Of a stretch of DNA of 64,000 nt, positions 7,514 through 15,345 are shown piece after piece (the first letter of the stretch is position 1; each line of letters starts with the position of its first letter). Under the pieces are notes generated by a model that was not told the DNA's origin, did no database searches, and saw only the letters and a program-made list of their open reading frames with translations. Source of the DNA: Neobacillus vireti (GTDB lineage: Bacteria; Bacillota; Bacilli; Bacillales; Cytobacillaceae); NCBI RefSeq assembly GCF_001026695.1, contig NZ_LDNB01000010.1, forward strand, positions 288,884 to 352,883. Reading direction: 5' to 3'. The position numbers and the translations under genes were made by a program.

Positions 7514-8764
7514 TTACTTCCCTTGCTGTGGATTGGAAATCGAACCCATGAATAATACTAAACCCGTTTCATCATCTGTAATGGCAAAGAAAAATGGTCG
7601 ATTTACCTCCATCTCGAATGGTCCATCCACGGGAGCCGACGATTTAGTCATCTCTACGGAGGTGGCCCCAGCTGCTTCTGTGCCTTCTTCAAACACATCG
7701 ATATATGTTTTTTGTTTCACTTTACTAATCATTAATGGATCACTTTCTTTAATCATTTTTGTGAAATTTGCACTTTCACTAAATGCTGTAGTCATACCAA
7801 GCCTCTTTAATGGTTCATTCAACAATACTTCGTAATCCAGTTGAAATTTCGGCAACCGAACCGTTCCTTTAGTTTCATAGAATTCTGAGTTCCATTTCTC
7901 CCAATTATCATTTGTGAGCATTTTTCGGAACTTTCCTAAACTGGAATTTTCTCTCGGAAGAAATACTTTCATGCTCATTTCCCCATCGCCATAAGGGAGG
8001 GAAACAGCCTGAAAGTCTTCATTGCCCATATAAGCTAATTTTTCATTAAGAAACATGAACGGCACATCTTTTGTGGTTCCGTCATCTAAATAAAAAGTGC
8101 GTTTTTCTGTGTGTTTTTTATCAAATTCATACTTCCAATTTCCTTTAAAATAGATCGCATTAATGAGGATGGCCACTAAATCGGAATCTAAAGGAGCATC
8201 AACAATTTTTTCTATTTTGTCATTCGTCGATTTTTTAACCCAATCATTGATCATTTTGGAAGACTGACTATCGGCTATATCAATTTCTTGTAAATTAGCA
8301 TTAAAATAATCTTTATTATTTTGGGAAAAATCGGTCTGAAAATGATACTTTTCGTTTAACCAAATCGAGTTAGCAACATTCAGCTGAACCTTCTTGGCGT
8401 TACTATGAAGCTTTGACAACGTTGATGCATTCGCTTTATTCAGCTCGGTTACATTCATTCCTTCATTCTGCAAAACCTTTGCTATTTCTGTTTTCGTCCC
8501 CCCATCGGCTCCGTTATAGATCATGGACAATGCCATAAATAAACTCATAGGAGAAATGAAGGTATTACCATTTCCATCTGCTTCTACTTCCGACAACAAG
8601 TCCATTCCCAATTTATTATTGAAGAGAATGATATTTTTATAATCGTCCTTGCCAAAGTCTACATCACTAGAGATATCCAAACCTAATGACTTATTTCCTG
8701 TTCCACAACCCGTTATCAATAGAAAGAAACTCATAAGTATAAATAGAGCTAATAATTTCTTCAA
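7514..8764 (-). CDS. Secreted serpin (serine protease inhibitor) lipoprotein
   Basis: 416 residues. A lipoprotein signal peptide ends in LLITGC with the lipidated Cys at 20, so the protein should be anchored outside the cell. The serpin fold follows: GNTFISPMSLFMALSMIYNG (helix B region), NAIYFKGNW, and near the C-terminus the hinge EEGTEAAGATS that is diagnostic of inhibitory serpins, then NRPFFFAITDDETGLVLFMG. In the hinge, small residues occupy P12-P9 and Thr is at P14, so an inhibitory mechanism by loop insertion is plausible. The reactive centre is near M-T-K-S-S, leaving P1 as Ser or the neighbouring Lys. Bacterial serpins are uncommon and mostly from gut or thermophilic species. The target protease is unknown. 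Confidence 0.93.
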   Translation of the reverse strand: MKKLLALFILMSFFLLITGCGTGNKSLGLDISSDVDFGKDDYKNIILFNNKLGMDLLSEVEADGNGNTFISPMSLFMALSMIYNGADGGTKTEIAKVLQNEGMNVTELNKANASTLSKLHSNAKKVQLNVANSIWLNEKYHFQTDFSQNNKDYFNANLQEIDIADSQSSKMINDWVKKSTNDKIEKIVDAPLDSDLVAILINAIYFKGNWKYEFDKKHTEKRTFYLDDGTTKDVPFMFLNEKLAYMGNEDFQAVSLPYGDGEMSMKVFLPRENSSLGKFRKMLTNDNWEKWNSEFYETKGTVRLPKFQLDYEVLLNEPLKRLGMTTAFSESANFTKMIKESDPLMISKVKQKTYIDVFEEGTEAAGATSVEMTKSSAPVDGPFEMEVNRPFFFAITDDETGLVLFMGSISNPQQGK

Positions 8765-8827
8765 TTTTTTTCAACACCCCTTTACTACAGATATCCCCTT
8801 TCTTCAAACAAACTACAAAGTTATTTC

Positions 8828-9262
8828 CTAAAATTCACGATCTGTTAGCACGAGGTCATAGGGTGTTTTAATATCCGTCCATTGAATGCTTCGTCTATTC
8901 GTGATAGGCAGCGCTTCTTCACCGTTCCAACTAGTATAATATTCTACAATGCCACTAGCTTGAAGGGCATTGCTAATATATGAATGGAGCAGCCCCAAAC
9001 ATTTTTCATCGGTTGCATTTCCTTTCAAACCTTCTTTTAAAAACAGAAAATTATAACTGCAAGCCACTTGATAGTGAAAAGTAAAATGTGGACTATAGGA
9101 AAACCTCGATTTGGATTCACGATCATAATTATTTTCAAAGGATAAATGGGCAAAATCCAATTCAGTTTCAAATACATTGGGCTGTTCAGGAGACACTGGG
9201 TTTAAACCATAAGTGCCCTCCGGCAGCTTTACAGGTGAGGCTAGATAAATGTATTGGGTCAA
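8828..9262 (-). CDS. Conserved-looking hypothetical protein
   Basis: 144 residues from a TTG at 9262, chosen because AAAGGAGG sits nine bases upstream. No signal peptide or membrane helix. Aromatic-rich (FSYSPHFTFHYQVACSYNFLFL) and acidic; no family recognised. It lies 15 bases downstream of a 47-residue ORF on the same strand, so the two are probably co-transcribed. Confidence 0.6.
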   Translation of the reverse strand: MTQYIYLASPVKLPEGTYGLNPVSPEQPNVFETELDFAHLSFENNYDRESKSRFSYSPHFTFHYQVACSYNFLFLKEGLKGNATDEKCLGLLHSYISNALQASGIVEYYTSWNGEEALPITNRRSIQWTDIKTPYDLVLTDREF

Positions 9263-9277
9263 GAGTATTTTCCTCCT

Positions 9278-9421
9278 TTATGATAAGCAAACAATGTCAG
9301 ACAATTGTTGTTCTAAAGGCAACCATTTTTTAATAAATTTAATTTTCTTTTCTGTTGAAAGTCCGCTTACATCTTGTTCCAATAAGTACAATACATTTTC
9401 CTTGAATGCTCTTTTATTCAT
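9278..9421 (-). CDS. Small 47-residue protein upstream of the hypothetical gene
   Basis: ATG at 9421 to TAA at 9278. The product starts MNKRAFKENVLYLLEQDVSG, continues with a basic amphipathic helix (STEKKIKFIKKWL) and ends in SDIVCLS. AAGGA lies about 14 bases upstream, further than ideal. The AAAGGAGG of the next gene overlaps its stop, consistent with coupled expression. Function unknown. Confidence 0.45.
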   Translation of the reverse strand: MNKRAFKENVLYLLEQDVSGLSTEKKIKFIKKWLPLEQQLSDIVCLS

Positions 9422-9642
9422 AGATGTTCACTCATTCCTTCATCTTCAATTAATAGAATCGGTTTTCTCTTCTGATTAATTTCCTCCATACTAATAGTCA
9501 TATTGATCTAATCTTATAATAGAATATTTAGATTATTTCTCCAATAGGGAACTGATAATCTGATTCCTGAGATCATTTTGGTAAAGTAGGAATCTACTCA
9601 AAACATGTTATCATTAGGTGGAGAATAATTTTGGAGGCAATC

Positions 9643-10053
9643 ATGAAAAAACTCGTCAAAGTAGTCGCAGCGATTATCGAAAATGATCAAAATGAAATTC
9701 TATGTGCTCTAAGATCCCCTGAAATGTCGATTCCAAATATGTGGGAGTTTCCTGGTGGGAAAGTTGAAGCCAATGAGGATATCTTCTCGGCATTAAAAAG
9801 AGAAATTGATGAAGAATTAGATTGTAAAATAGAAACTTCAGATGAAGTATTTAACGACAATACCCATGAATACGAAACCTTTATCATTAACTTAATCTCC
9901 ATTAAATGTCGAGTTGTCGAAGGAACTCCTTCAAAAAGTGAACATTCTAAGCTAATTTGGTTAAAACGTGAAAATTTAGATTCCCTAAAATGGGCGCCTG
10001 CCGATGTTCCGGCGGTCGAACAATTAATCCACGAAAAAATAGTCTTCTCGTAA
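9643..10053 (+). CDS. NUDIX (deoxy)nucleoside triphosphate pyrophosphohydrolase, MutT-like
   Basis: 136 residues. The NUDIX box runs from GGKVEANEDIFSALKREI into DEELDC (about 37-58), with the REIDEEL core that binds Mg2+ intact. The family hydrolyses NTPs, dNTPs or damaged nucleotides to monophosphate and PPi; an 8-oxo-dGTP or CTP-type substrate is likely but not shown. The ATG at 9643 is chosen because GGAGG lies five to nine bases before it; an upstream in-frame TTG overlaps that site. The stop is inside the loop of a hairpin shared with the convergent helicase gene, only eight bases away. Confidence 0.88.
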   Translation: MKKLVKVVAAIIENDQNEILCALRSPEMSIPNMWEFPGGKVEANEDIFSALKREIDEELDCKIETSDEVFNDNTHEYETFIINLISIKCRVVEGTPSKSEHSKLIWLKRENLDSLKWAPADVPAVEQLIHEKIVFS

Positions 10054-10064
10054 TGAGAAGACTA
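10040..10064. terminator. Terminator between convergent NUDIX and helicase genes
   Basis: TAGTCTTCTC (10040-10049) pairs perfectly with GAGAAGACTA (10055-10064). On the minus strand it is followed by TTTTTT, so it mainly ends the helicase transcript. Both stop codons lie inside the hairpin, the NUDIX stop in the loop and the helicase stop in the stem. Confidence 0.85.
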
Positions 10065-12875
10065 CACTTTTTCTGTAAACTCCGTATATAAATTTGCCGG
10101 AACTTCATTCTCTAATTCCATTCGGACCGTAATCGGCTTGTCCCCTTCAAATTCAACAGAATTTCCTTTGCCAATATAAATATAAGGCTCCGTCTTGCCA
10201 TCCATTTCTTTATACTTACGAATAAACAAATGAAGATGAATCCCATGCTGCTGATTAAAAATGATGTTTTTCCCTCGATCAGATTGTTGTGTCGTATTAT
10301 TAACCGATTGCCATTGGAATTCATGTGGATTAATAAATTTATCTTTATAGTTGATACTTTCCTTTACGTCCTCCTCTTTATGCAAATCAATAAAGAGAAA
10401 GTAATCATTGCCATTCGCCAATAATCCCGACCCTCTAAAGGAACTATGGATTTTCCGATAGTTCGACAGCAATGCGGCATCGATCATTTGATATTGCTCA
10501 TACAATTTGAAATGTGGGACACCGTAGTATTCTCTTTTAAAATCCTTCTCATATCGGAAAATACCATAAGTGATAATGTCTTCAATAAACTTCCGATATT
10601 CCTCTTTTTCTAATAGCTTTGTAAAGATATCAGACTTAGTCAGAATACCATTGCTATATCGCACTAATTTTGGTTTACTCTTCAGCTGCCCACTATCATA
10701 GTAGTTTTGATTTAGACACTCAAATGCATGTAAAATGCTATCATCATCAACATAATCAATCATTTTCAGAATTTGCAGCTTGGCCATTTCTAGATTAATC
10801 TCTTCATGCTTTAGCAAATAACGCAGGATAACAAACTCATAAATCCGCTTAAGTGGTAGCTTGCTTGATAATTCCTTCAATGTCGCTTCAAAGGCTTCAT
10901 TTAGTAAAATTTCCTTTAAATCATCATCCTTCTCTACCTTGGCCACAAAGGATAAGTATGTTTTTTCGCGATTAATAAATTTAACAGGATCTGGCGCACC
11001 ATCATATTTCAGGTAATCCAACAACAAATACGGGATCCGACCCTGATTGAGTTTTTTAAATTCACCATACTCTTCCTTCAGATACTTCATCGAATTGAAA
11101 TTTTCACTATCAATCTGTGCCAAAATTCTATCCTGTGAGATCTTATCCATTTGGATATGGGTACAACCAGGAATATTCGCGAATCCCGTTGACACCGCTA
11201 CCTTTAAGCTTTCTTTGTCATAGTAGCGACTCCCATTTAACGCCAATGCAATGAGGAACGTTTTCTGATGGTTTCCTATAAAATCAAGCACCGTCAGGAA
11301 GCTTTTATCCGCATGCTTCCGCAAGCCTCTCCCGAGTTGTTGAATAAAGATAATCGGTGAGTTGGTTGGTCGCAACATTAATACTGTATTAATAGAAGGA
11401 ATGTCGACCCCTTCATTAAAAATATCTACAGTAAAAATAAATTCTAACTCATCTTGGTCATCTTCTAATCGTTGAATATATTGCTCACGGATAACCGGCG
11501 AATCTGCCCCATATAAACAAACGCTCTTATATCCTCTTTTAATAAATTCAGTTGCCATATATTGAGCATGTTCAATACTAACGCAAAAACCGAGGCCTTT
11601 TCTTTTCTCACCATCATGACCGTAGAAATCCATTTTTTCAATAATAAAGTCAACTCGTTCATTGACCTTTAACCGTTTAGTTATTTCAGTGATATCGTCA
11701 ATATCCACATTGCTTAAATCAATGCCTTCGATATCGGTAATTCCAAAATAATGAAAGGGAATCACAAGCTCATCCTCTAGCGCTTCATGTAAGCGCACCT
11801 CTAAGGCCACATTATTATCAAACAGATCAAACACATTATATCCGTCACTTCGTTCAGGAGTGGCCGTCATCCCTAAAGTAAACAGAGGCTCAAAATAATC
11901 TAATATAGTCTGATAGGTTGGACTTGTGGCATGATGGGCCTCATCGATAATTAAATAATCAAATTCATCTCTTTCAAATTCATGGAAACACTTCGAGATA
12001 GTTTGGATGGTGGCAAACACATAATCAACCTGTTTCTGCTTATGGTTCCCTGTCAATAAACCAAATGTTATCCCTTCATTCGGAAACAGCATCTCAAAGG
12101 TATCCTTCGCTTTTTTGAGAATCTCTTCGCGATGGACAATGAACAGGAGTCGCCTTGGCTTTACATTTTTTACATCAAAGGCCGACATATAGGTTTTTCC
12201 TGTCCCAGTAGCGGCAATGACCAATGCCTTTTTCTCACCAAAGCCTCTCAGCCTTTCTAGATTCTCGGTTGCTCGTTTCTGCATCCGATTTTGGACAATA
12301 TATTGCTTATTTTCGTAAATCAATTGATGTGTTTTTTGCGTATTCTTTAGACTCTTCAGGAACTCTTCATATCTACTAATAAAATCCTGATCGGCTTCTG
12401 TACTCATATCCCAAAGCCCATCATATTCCTTTAAAACATCCTGAATAAAGCGGCCATGTTCTTTGGTAATAATTTCGACATTCCATTCAATATTACTTTT
12501 CAGTGCACTTTGAGTAATATTGGACGAGCCGATAATGACCTTATAGCTATCCTGGTACTCAAATATGTACGCCTTCGTATGAAAGCCAATTTCTTTATCA
12601 GTAACAAAAACCTTTAGGTCAACATTATGAAACTCTTTAATTTTTTCCAAAGCCTTGGCATCGGTAAAGTTGAGATAGGTTGACGTGATGATCTTCCCTT
12701 TGATGCCCTTTTGCTCCGCTTCCTTTAAAGAATCAAGCAGAAGCTGTAAGCCGCTGAAGTTAATAAATGCGACGCTAAAATAAAACCGTACGCACTCATT
12801 CATCGATTTTACTAGTTCTCGTAATAAGTTGCCTTTATCGGAATTGACGATTAGTTTTTTTTCTACTGCTTCCAT
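10062..12875 (-). CDS. PLD-nuclease/DEAD-box helicase/DUF3427 fusion protein
   Basis: 937 residues in three parts. First, a phospholipase D-like nuclease domain (about 1-165) with H99-T-K101 and GSSN at 116-119, one HKD half-site that would dimerise to form an active site. Second, an SF2 helicase core: AATGTGKT (Walker A, 221-228), DEAH (311-314), GMTATPE and QLGRGLRK (motif VI). Third, a DUF3427 C-terminal region. Such proteins are annotated as DUF3427 helicases and occur in restriction-modification and defence islands. Predicted role: nucleic-acid unwinding linked to cleavage, plausibly against phage or plasmid DNA. It is convergent with a NUDIX hydrolase and within 7 kb of other accessory genes. 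Start ATG at 12875 with AGGGGA upstream. Confidence 0.9.
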   Translation of the reverse strand: MEAVEKKLIVNSDKGNLLRELVKSMNECVRFYFSVAFINFSGLQLLLDSLKEAEQKGIKGKIITSTYLNFTDAKALEKIKEFHNVDLKVFVTDKEIGFHTKAYIFEYQDSYKVIIGSSNITQSALKSNIEWNVEIITKEHGRFIQDVLKEYDGLWDMSTEADQDFISRYEEFLKSLKNTQKTHQLIYENKQYIVQNRMQKRATENLERLRGFGEKKALVIAATGTGKTYMSAFDVKNVKPRRLLFIVHREEILKKAKDTFEMLFPNEGITFGLLTGNHKQKQVDYVFATIQTISKCFHEFERDEFDYLIIDEAHHATSPTYQTILDYFEPLFTLGMTATPERSDGYNVFDLFDNNVALEVRLHEALEDELVIPFHYFGITDIEGIDLSNVDIDDITEITKRLKVNERVDFIIEKMDFYGHDGEKRKGLGFCVSIEHAQYMATEFIKRGYKSVCLYGADSPVIREQYIQRLEDDQDELEFIFTVDIFNEGVDIPSINTVLMLRPTNSPIIFIQQLGRGLRKHADKSFLTVLDFIGNHQKTFLIALALNGSRYYDKESLKVAVSTGFANIPGCTHIQMDKISQDRILAQIDSENFNSMKYLKEEYGEFKKLNQGRIPYLLLDYLKYDGAPDPVKFINREKTYLSFVAKVEKDDDLKEILLNEAFEATLKELSSKLPLKRIYEFVILRYLLKHEEINLEMAKLQILKMIDYVDDDSILHAFECLNQNYYDSGQLKSKPKLVRYSNGILTKSDIFTKLLEKEEYRKFIEDIITYGIFRYEKDFKREYYGVPHFKLYEQYQMIDAALLSNYRKIHSSFRGSGLLANGNDYFLFIDLHKEEDVKESINYKDKFINPHEFQWQSVNNTTQQSDRGKNIIFNQQHGIHLHLFIRKYKEMDGKTEPYIYIGKGNSVEFEGDKPITVRMELENEVPANLYTEFTEKV

Positions 12876-13079
12876 TGGTTTTCCCCTAACTATAGCTATC
12901 TATCTCTGAACTGTTATTTATTGGATATGTAAAATTGTACTATAGTTGGTGGGAAATAAAAAGATCCTCTATTTTAATAAATAGAGGGTTGAATTTTTTC
13001 CAAGTATGTTTGGATGAAAAAAGCTTGCCTATGTATTATTTTTGGAACGGTTCACCGTAGTTATTTAAGCGGCAAAAAT

Positions 13080-13110
13080 GGCATTGGTAACACCGATCTT
13101 TATCAATGCC
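13080..13110 (+). terminator. Orphan intrinsic terminator
   Basis: GGCATTG (13080-13086) pairs with CAATGCC (13104-13110), followed by seven T. No plus-strand gene precedes it. Confidence 0.7.
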
Positions 13111-13388
13111 TTTTTTTAGGTGTTTCCATACTCTAAATGGCTTGAGTGTTGGTCCCAGACATATTGATGTAGTGGTGTTTACCTATTTATTTAATAATTA
13201 ATCAAAAATTGCTCCCGTTTATTAAATACAATTTTTCTATTGAATAGTATCGTTGTACTGTGCAGTAACTAGATATGATGTTTTTTCGATCATATTCGCG
13301 AAGTCAATTTGTTTAATTGATTGGTCTTTCTATTCCCTTAATTCTTTCCCCTAATGTTGACATTTGATCACCAGCTATTTGAAAAAAA

Positions 13389-13416
13389 GTCCCGATAAAG
13401 ATGTTTCATCGGGACT
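13389..13416 (-). terminator. Orphan minus-strand intrinsic terminator
   Basis: AGTCCCGAT (13389-13397) pairs with ATCGGGACT (13408-13416). On the minus strand it is followed by seven T. It would stop transcripts coming from the decayed fragment at 13635-13820 or the MerR gene beyond. Confidence 0.75.
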
Positions 13417-13634
13417 GACTCAGCATTTTCCCCACCAATTCTAGACTCATTGTGTAGAGTTACGAACTTTATAGTCCAGCAACCAACAATAATGTCACTG
13501 AACATAAGTGATACATTACTATAAAAAGTACTGTTTTCAAATATCTTGATGATACTGACTTTTTTCAATACTCCCTCTGACGAAAATTACAATAAAGTGT
13601 TGCTCTTACCAGTATCTAATTATCAAATTACTGT

Positions 13635-13820
13635 TTACTCATTTACAATAAAGTATTGTTCAGGGTTGTTGAGGTTCAAGGTTTTTTCGAAGATTTCATT
13701 TGCTAATTAATAAATTTCTTTATAATAAATCCTTGATAGTCCTTTCCAGTCTTCTTCCATCAATGATTGCACTTTCGGTTTCTTATTCTTGTTTAGAACA
13801 TTTGTTTTAATAAAGTTTCA
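13635..13820 (-). pseudogene. Unrecognised gene remnant with internal stop
   Basis: In one minus-strand frame the DNA reads NKNKKPKVQSLMEEDWKGLS then RIYYKEIY, a stop, and then LANEIFEKTLNLNNPEQYFI before a final stop. The composition on both sides of the internal stop is protein-like and in the same frame, so this is probably the decayed C-terminus of a gene. No family recognised. Confidence 0.35.
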
Positions 13821-13946
13821 TGGGTGGATTCTCCTTTTGATTATTAAATAACCAGAAGAGAGGTATTTTTATGGAATGACAGATCTCTAACACAATGAAG
13901 AAAACTGATATTAGTTTACTACTTCTGAACTAAATGATAATGAGAC

Positions 13947-14819
13947 CTAATTACTCAGTATTTCACGCATTAGCTGGTTGAACTTTTCGAATCTACTGCT
14001 CAAAATGTACATATATTTATTAACATCATGAAATATCGGCTTTAGATGGTTTATCATAAATTGCTGTAGTTCCTTTTCTTTTTGAAAAGCAGGATTTTTT
14101 TCAACCTCTTCAATCCTTTTCCGAATCTCGTCTTGTTCCTCTTTACTGGGTCCTTCTGTCCGAGCTAATATTTTATTGGTTTCGCTGATAAACTTCTCTT
14201 TAAATTTTTCCAAATCATCATCTGTAAGCCGTTCAAATTTCTCATTAATGATGTCTTTTATATCATCGGGATAATTAATTTCTTCCAAAGAATCCAGCAT
14301 GTAAATCATATTTTGCCATGCCAATTCTTTTTCTGGGGAATCTAACGGTTCATCTAAAAACTGCCCATACTGAATGGCAAACATCTTACCTAAATTACCA
14401 GGTAAAACTCTATTTAACTCTTTAAGCATATATCCTGCAATATTTTTAGATTCCTTATCCAAATCTGCTATGACTGATTTAAATTCCCCAATAATGGATT
14501 CAGAATCTTTTTGACTTAAACGCTCTAAAACAGCTTTGTTCTTTAATAAACATGTAATTTCGTTATTAATACTGTCTAACTGTTTGTTTATGATTTCCTT
14601 TGTATTTTTACCCTGTGACAGAATAGCTTGAATATCTTTTAACGAAAAATCTAGTTTTCTCAGCCCATAGATTATATTCAGCTTTTTCACATCTTCTTCA
14701 GAATATGTGCGATAACCATTTTCTGAGTCTTTCCAAGGAGTAATTAATCCTTCTTCTTCATAATAATAAATCGCTTTCTTTGTAAGATTAGTTTCTCTCA
14801 TAACTTCACTTATTTTCAT
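13947..14819 (-). CDS. MerR family transcriptional regulator
   Basis: 290 residues. Winged helix at the N-terminus: MKISEVMRETNLTKKAIYYY, EEEGLITPWKDSENGYRTYS, then KLDFSLKDIQAIL. A coiled coil follows (about 75-105). The long C-terminal part (about 110-290) is helical and charged with no effector domain I can name; it resembles the large MerR regulators tied to drug or stress response. No divergent transporter is next to it, and its own promoter carries the operator, so at least autoregulation is expected. Confidence 0.85.
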   Translation of the reverse strand: MKISEVMRETNLTKKAIYYYEEEGLITPWKDSENGYRTYSEEDVKKLNIIYGLRKLDFSLKDIQAILSQGKNTKEIINKQLDSINNEITCLLKNKAVLERLSQKDSESIIGEFKSVIADLDKESKNIAGYMLKELNRVLPGNLGKMFAIQYGQFLDEPLDSPEKELAWQNMIYMLDSLEEINYPDDIKDIINEKFERLTDDDLEKFKEKFISETNKILARTEGPSKEEQDEIRKRIEEVEKNPAFQKEKELQQFMINHLKPIFHDVNKYMYILSSRFEKFNQLMREILSN

Positions 14820-14841
14820 ATTGTATCGCCTCCTGACCTAG

Positions 14842-14872
14842 ATGATAAACTATCCACTGAGGGAATAGTCAA
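14842..14872 (-). promoter_or_regulatory. MerR-type promoter with 19-bp spacer upstream of the MerR gene
   Basis: On the minus strand TTGACT (14867-14872) and TATCAT (14842-14847) are separated by 19 bases. The spacer holds an imperfect inverted repeat, ACTATTCC-N5-GGATAGT (about 14849-14869). GGAGG follows before the ATG. This fits autoregulation by the MerR protein. Confidence 0.7.
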
Positions 14873-15062
14873 GTGAATTGAATGAAACTTTTCAACAAAT
14901 AAACGGTTTCAAATACCAGTAACAGCAAAATCAATAATGTTATTATTTGAACTTTACTTGTTTTGATTGGTGTATTTCCGATAGATTGATTCAATGCAGA
15001 CGGTGAACCATTAATTGTAGAAAGGAAAGCAACTATTAATTACAGCCATAAGAGTACACCAC

Positions 15063-15225
15063 TTATTCCAGTTTTTTCTGGATATGCAAACCTTGTTCAA
15101 CGTGTTCGCCAATTAACGTCAAAAGAGTGTGGATTAAGCCGGTAGAATCTTCTACAATAGTACCCGATTGAGGAGTTTCGTTTTCTATTGCAGAGTATAC
15201 GTCTACTATGTAATATAAGAGTTAC
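15063..15225 (-). pseudogene. C-terminal gene remnant, possibly of an oxidoreductase
   Basis: The minus strand reads YYIVDVYSAIENETPQSGTI, then VEDSTGLIHTLLTLIGEHVE, and ends QGLHIQKKLE-stop. It is clearly protein-like with no start or ribosome site; an in-frame stop lies just upstream. The end of a Gfo/Idh/MocA-type dehydrogenase is one possibility, but this is a weak impression. Confidence 0.35.
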
Positions 15226-15345
15226 TATGCTTTAAATGGTCTAAAATATTGAAACTACCGCATCAATATCACCAAAATGATAAAAGCTTTCGTTTAATTT
15301 TAAAATTACATTCGATACCGTTTACCGTAATAGTGTAAGTAGGTT

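Larger units (their letters stand above)
12876..13946. other. 1.07-kb gene-poor region with orphan terminators and gene debris
   Basis: No intact gene. It holds a hairpin at 12966-12987 (CCTCTATTT/AAATAGAGG, T-rich after), an orphan plus-strand terminator (13080-13110), an orphan minus-strand terminator (13389-13416) and a stop-interrupted gene remnant (13635-13820). It looks like a site of repeated insertion and decay. Confidence 0.6.

Noticed and set aside
9419-9511. Short minus-strand frame MTISMEEINQ... overlapping the 47-residue ORF
   Set aside because: Only 27 codons without a ribosome site; may be a scrap of a gene but cannot be supported.
13368-13568. 66-codon minus-strand frame
   Set aside because: It includes the orphan terminator hairpin in its coding part and no ribosome site; likely chance.
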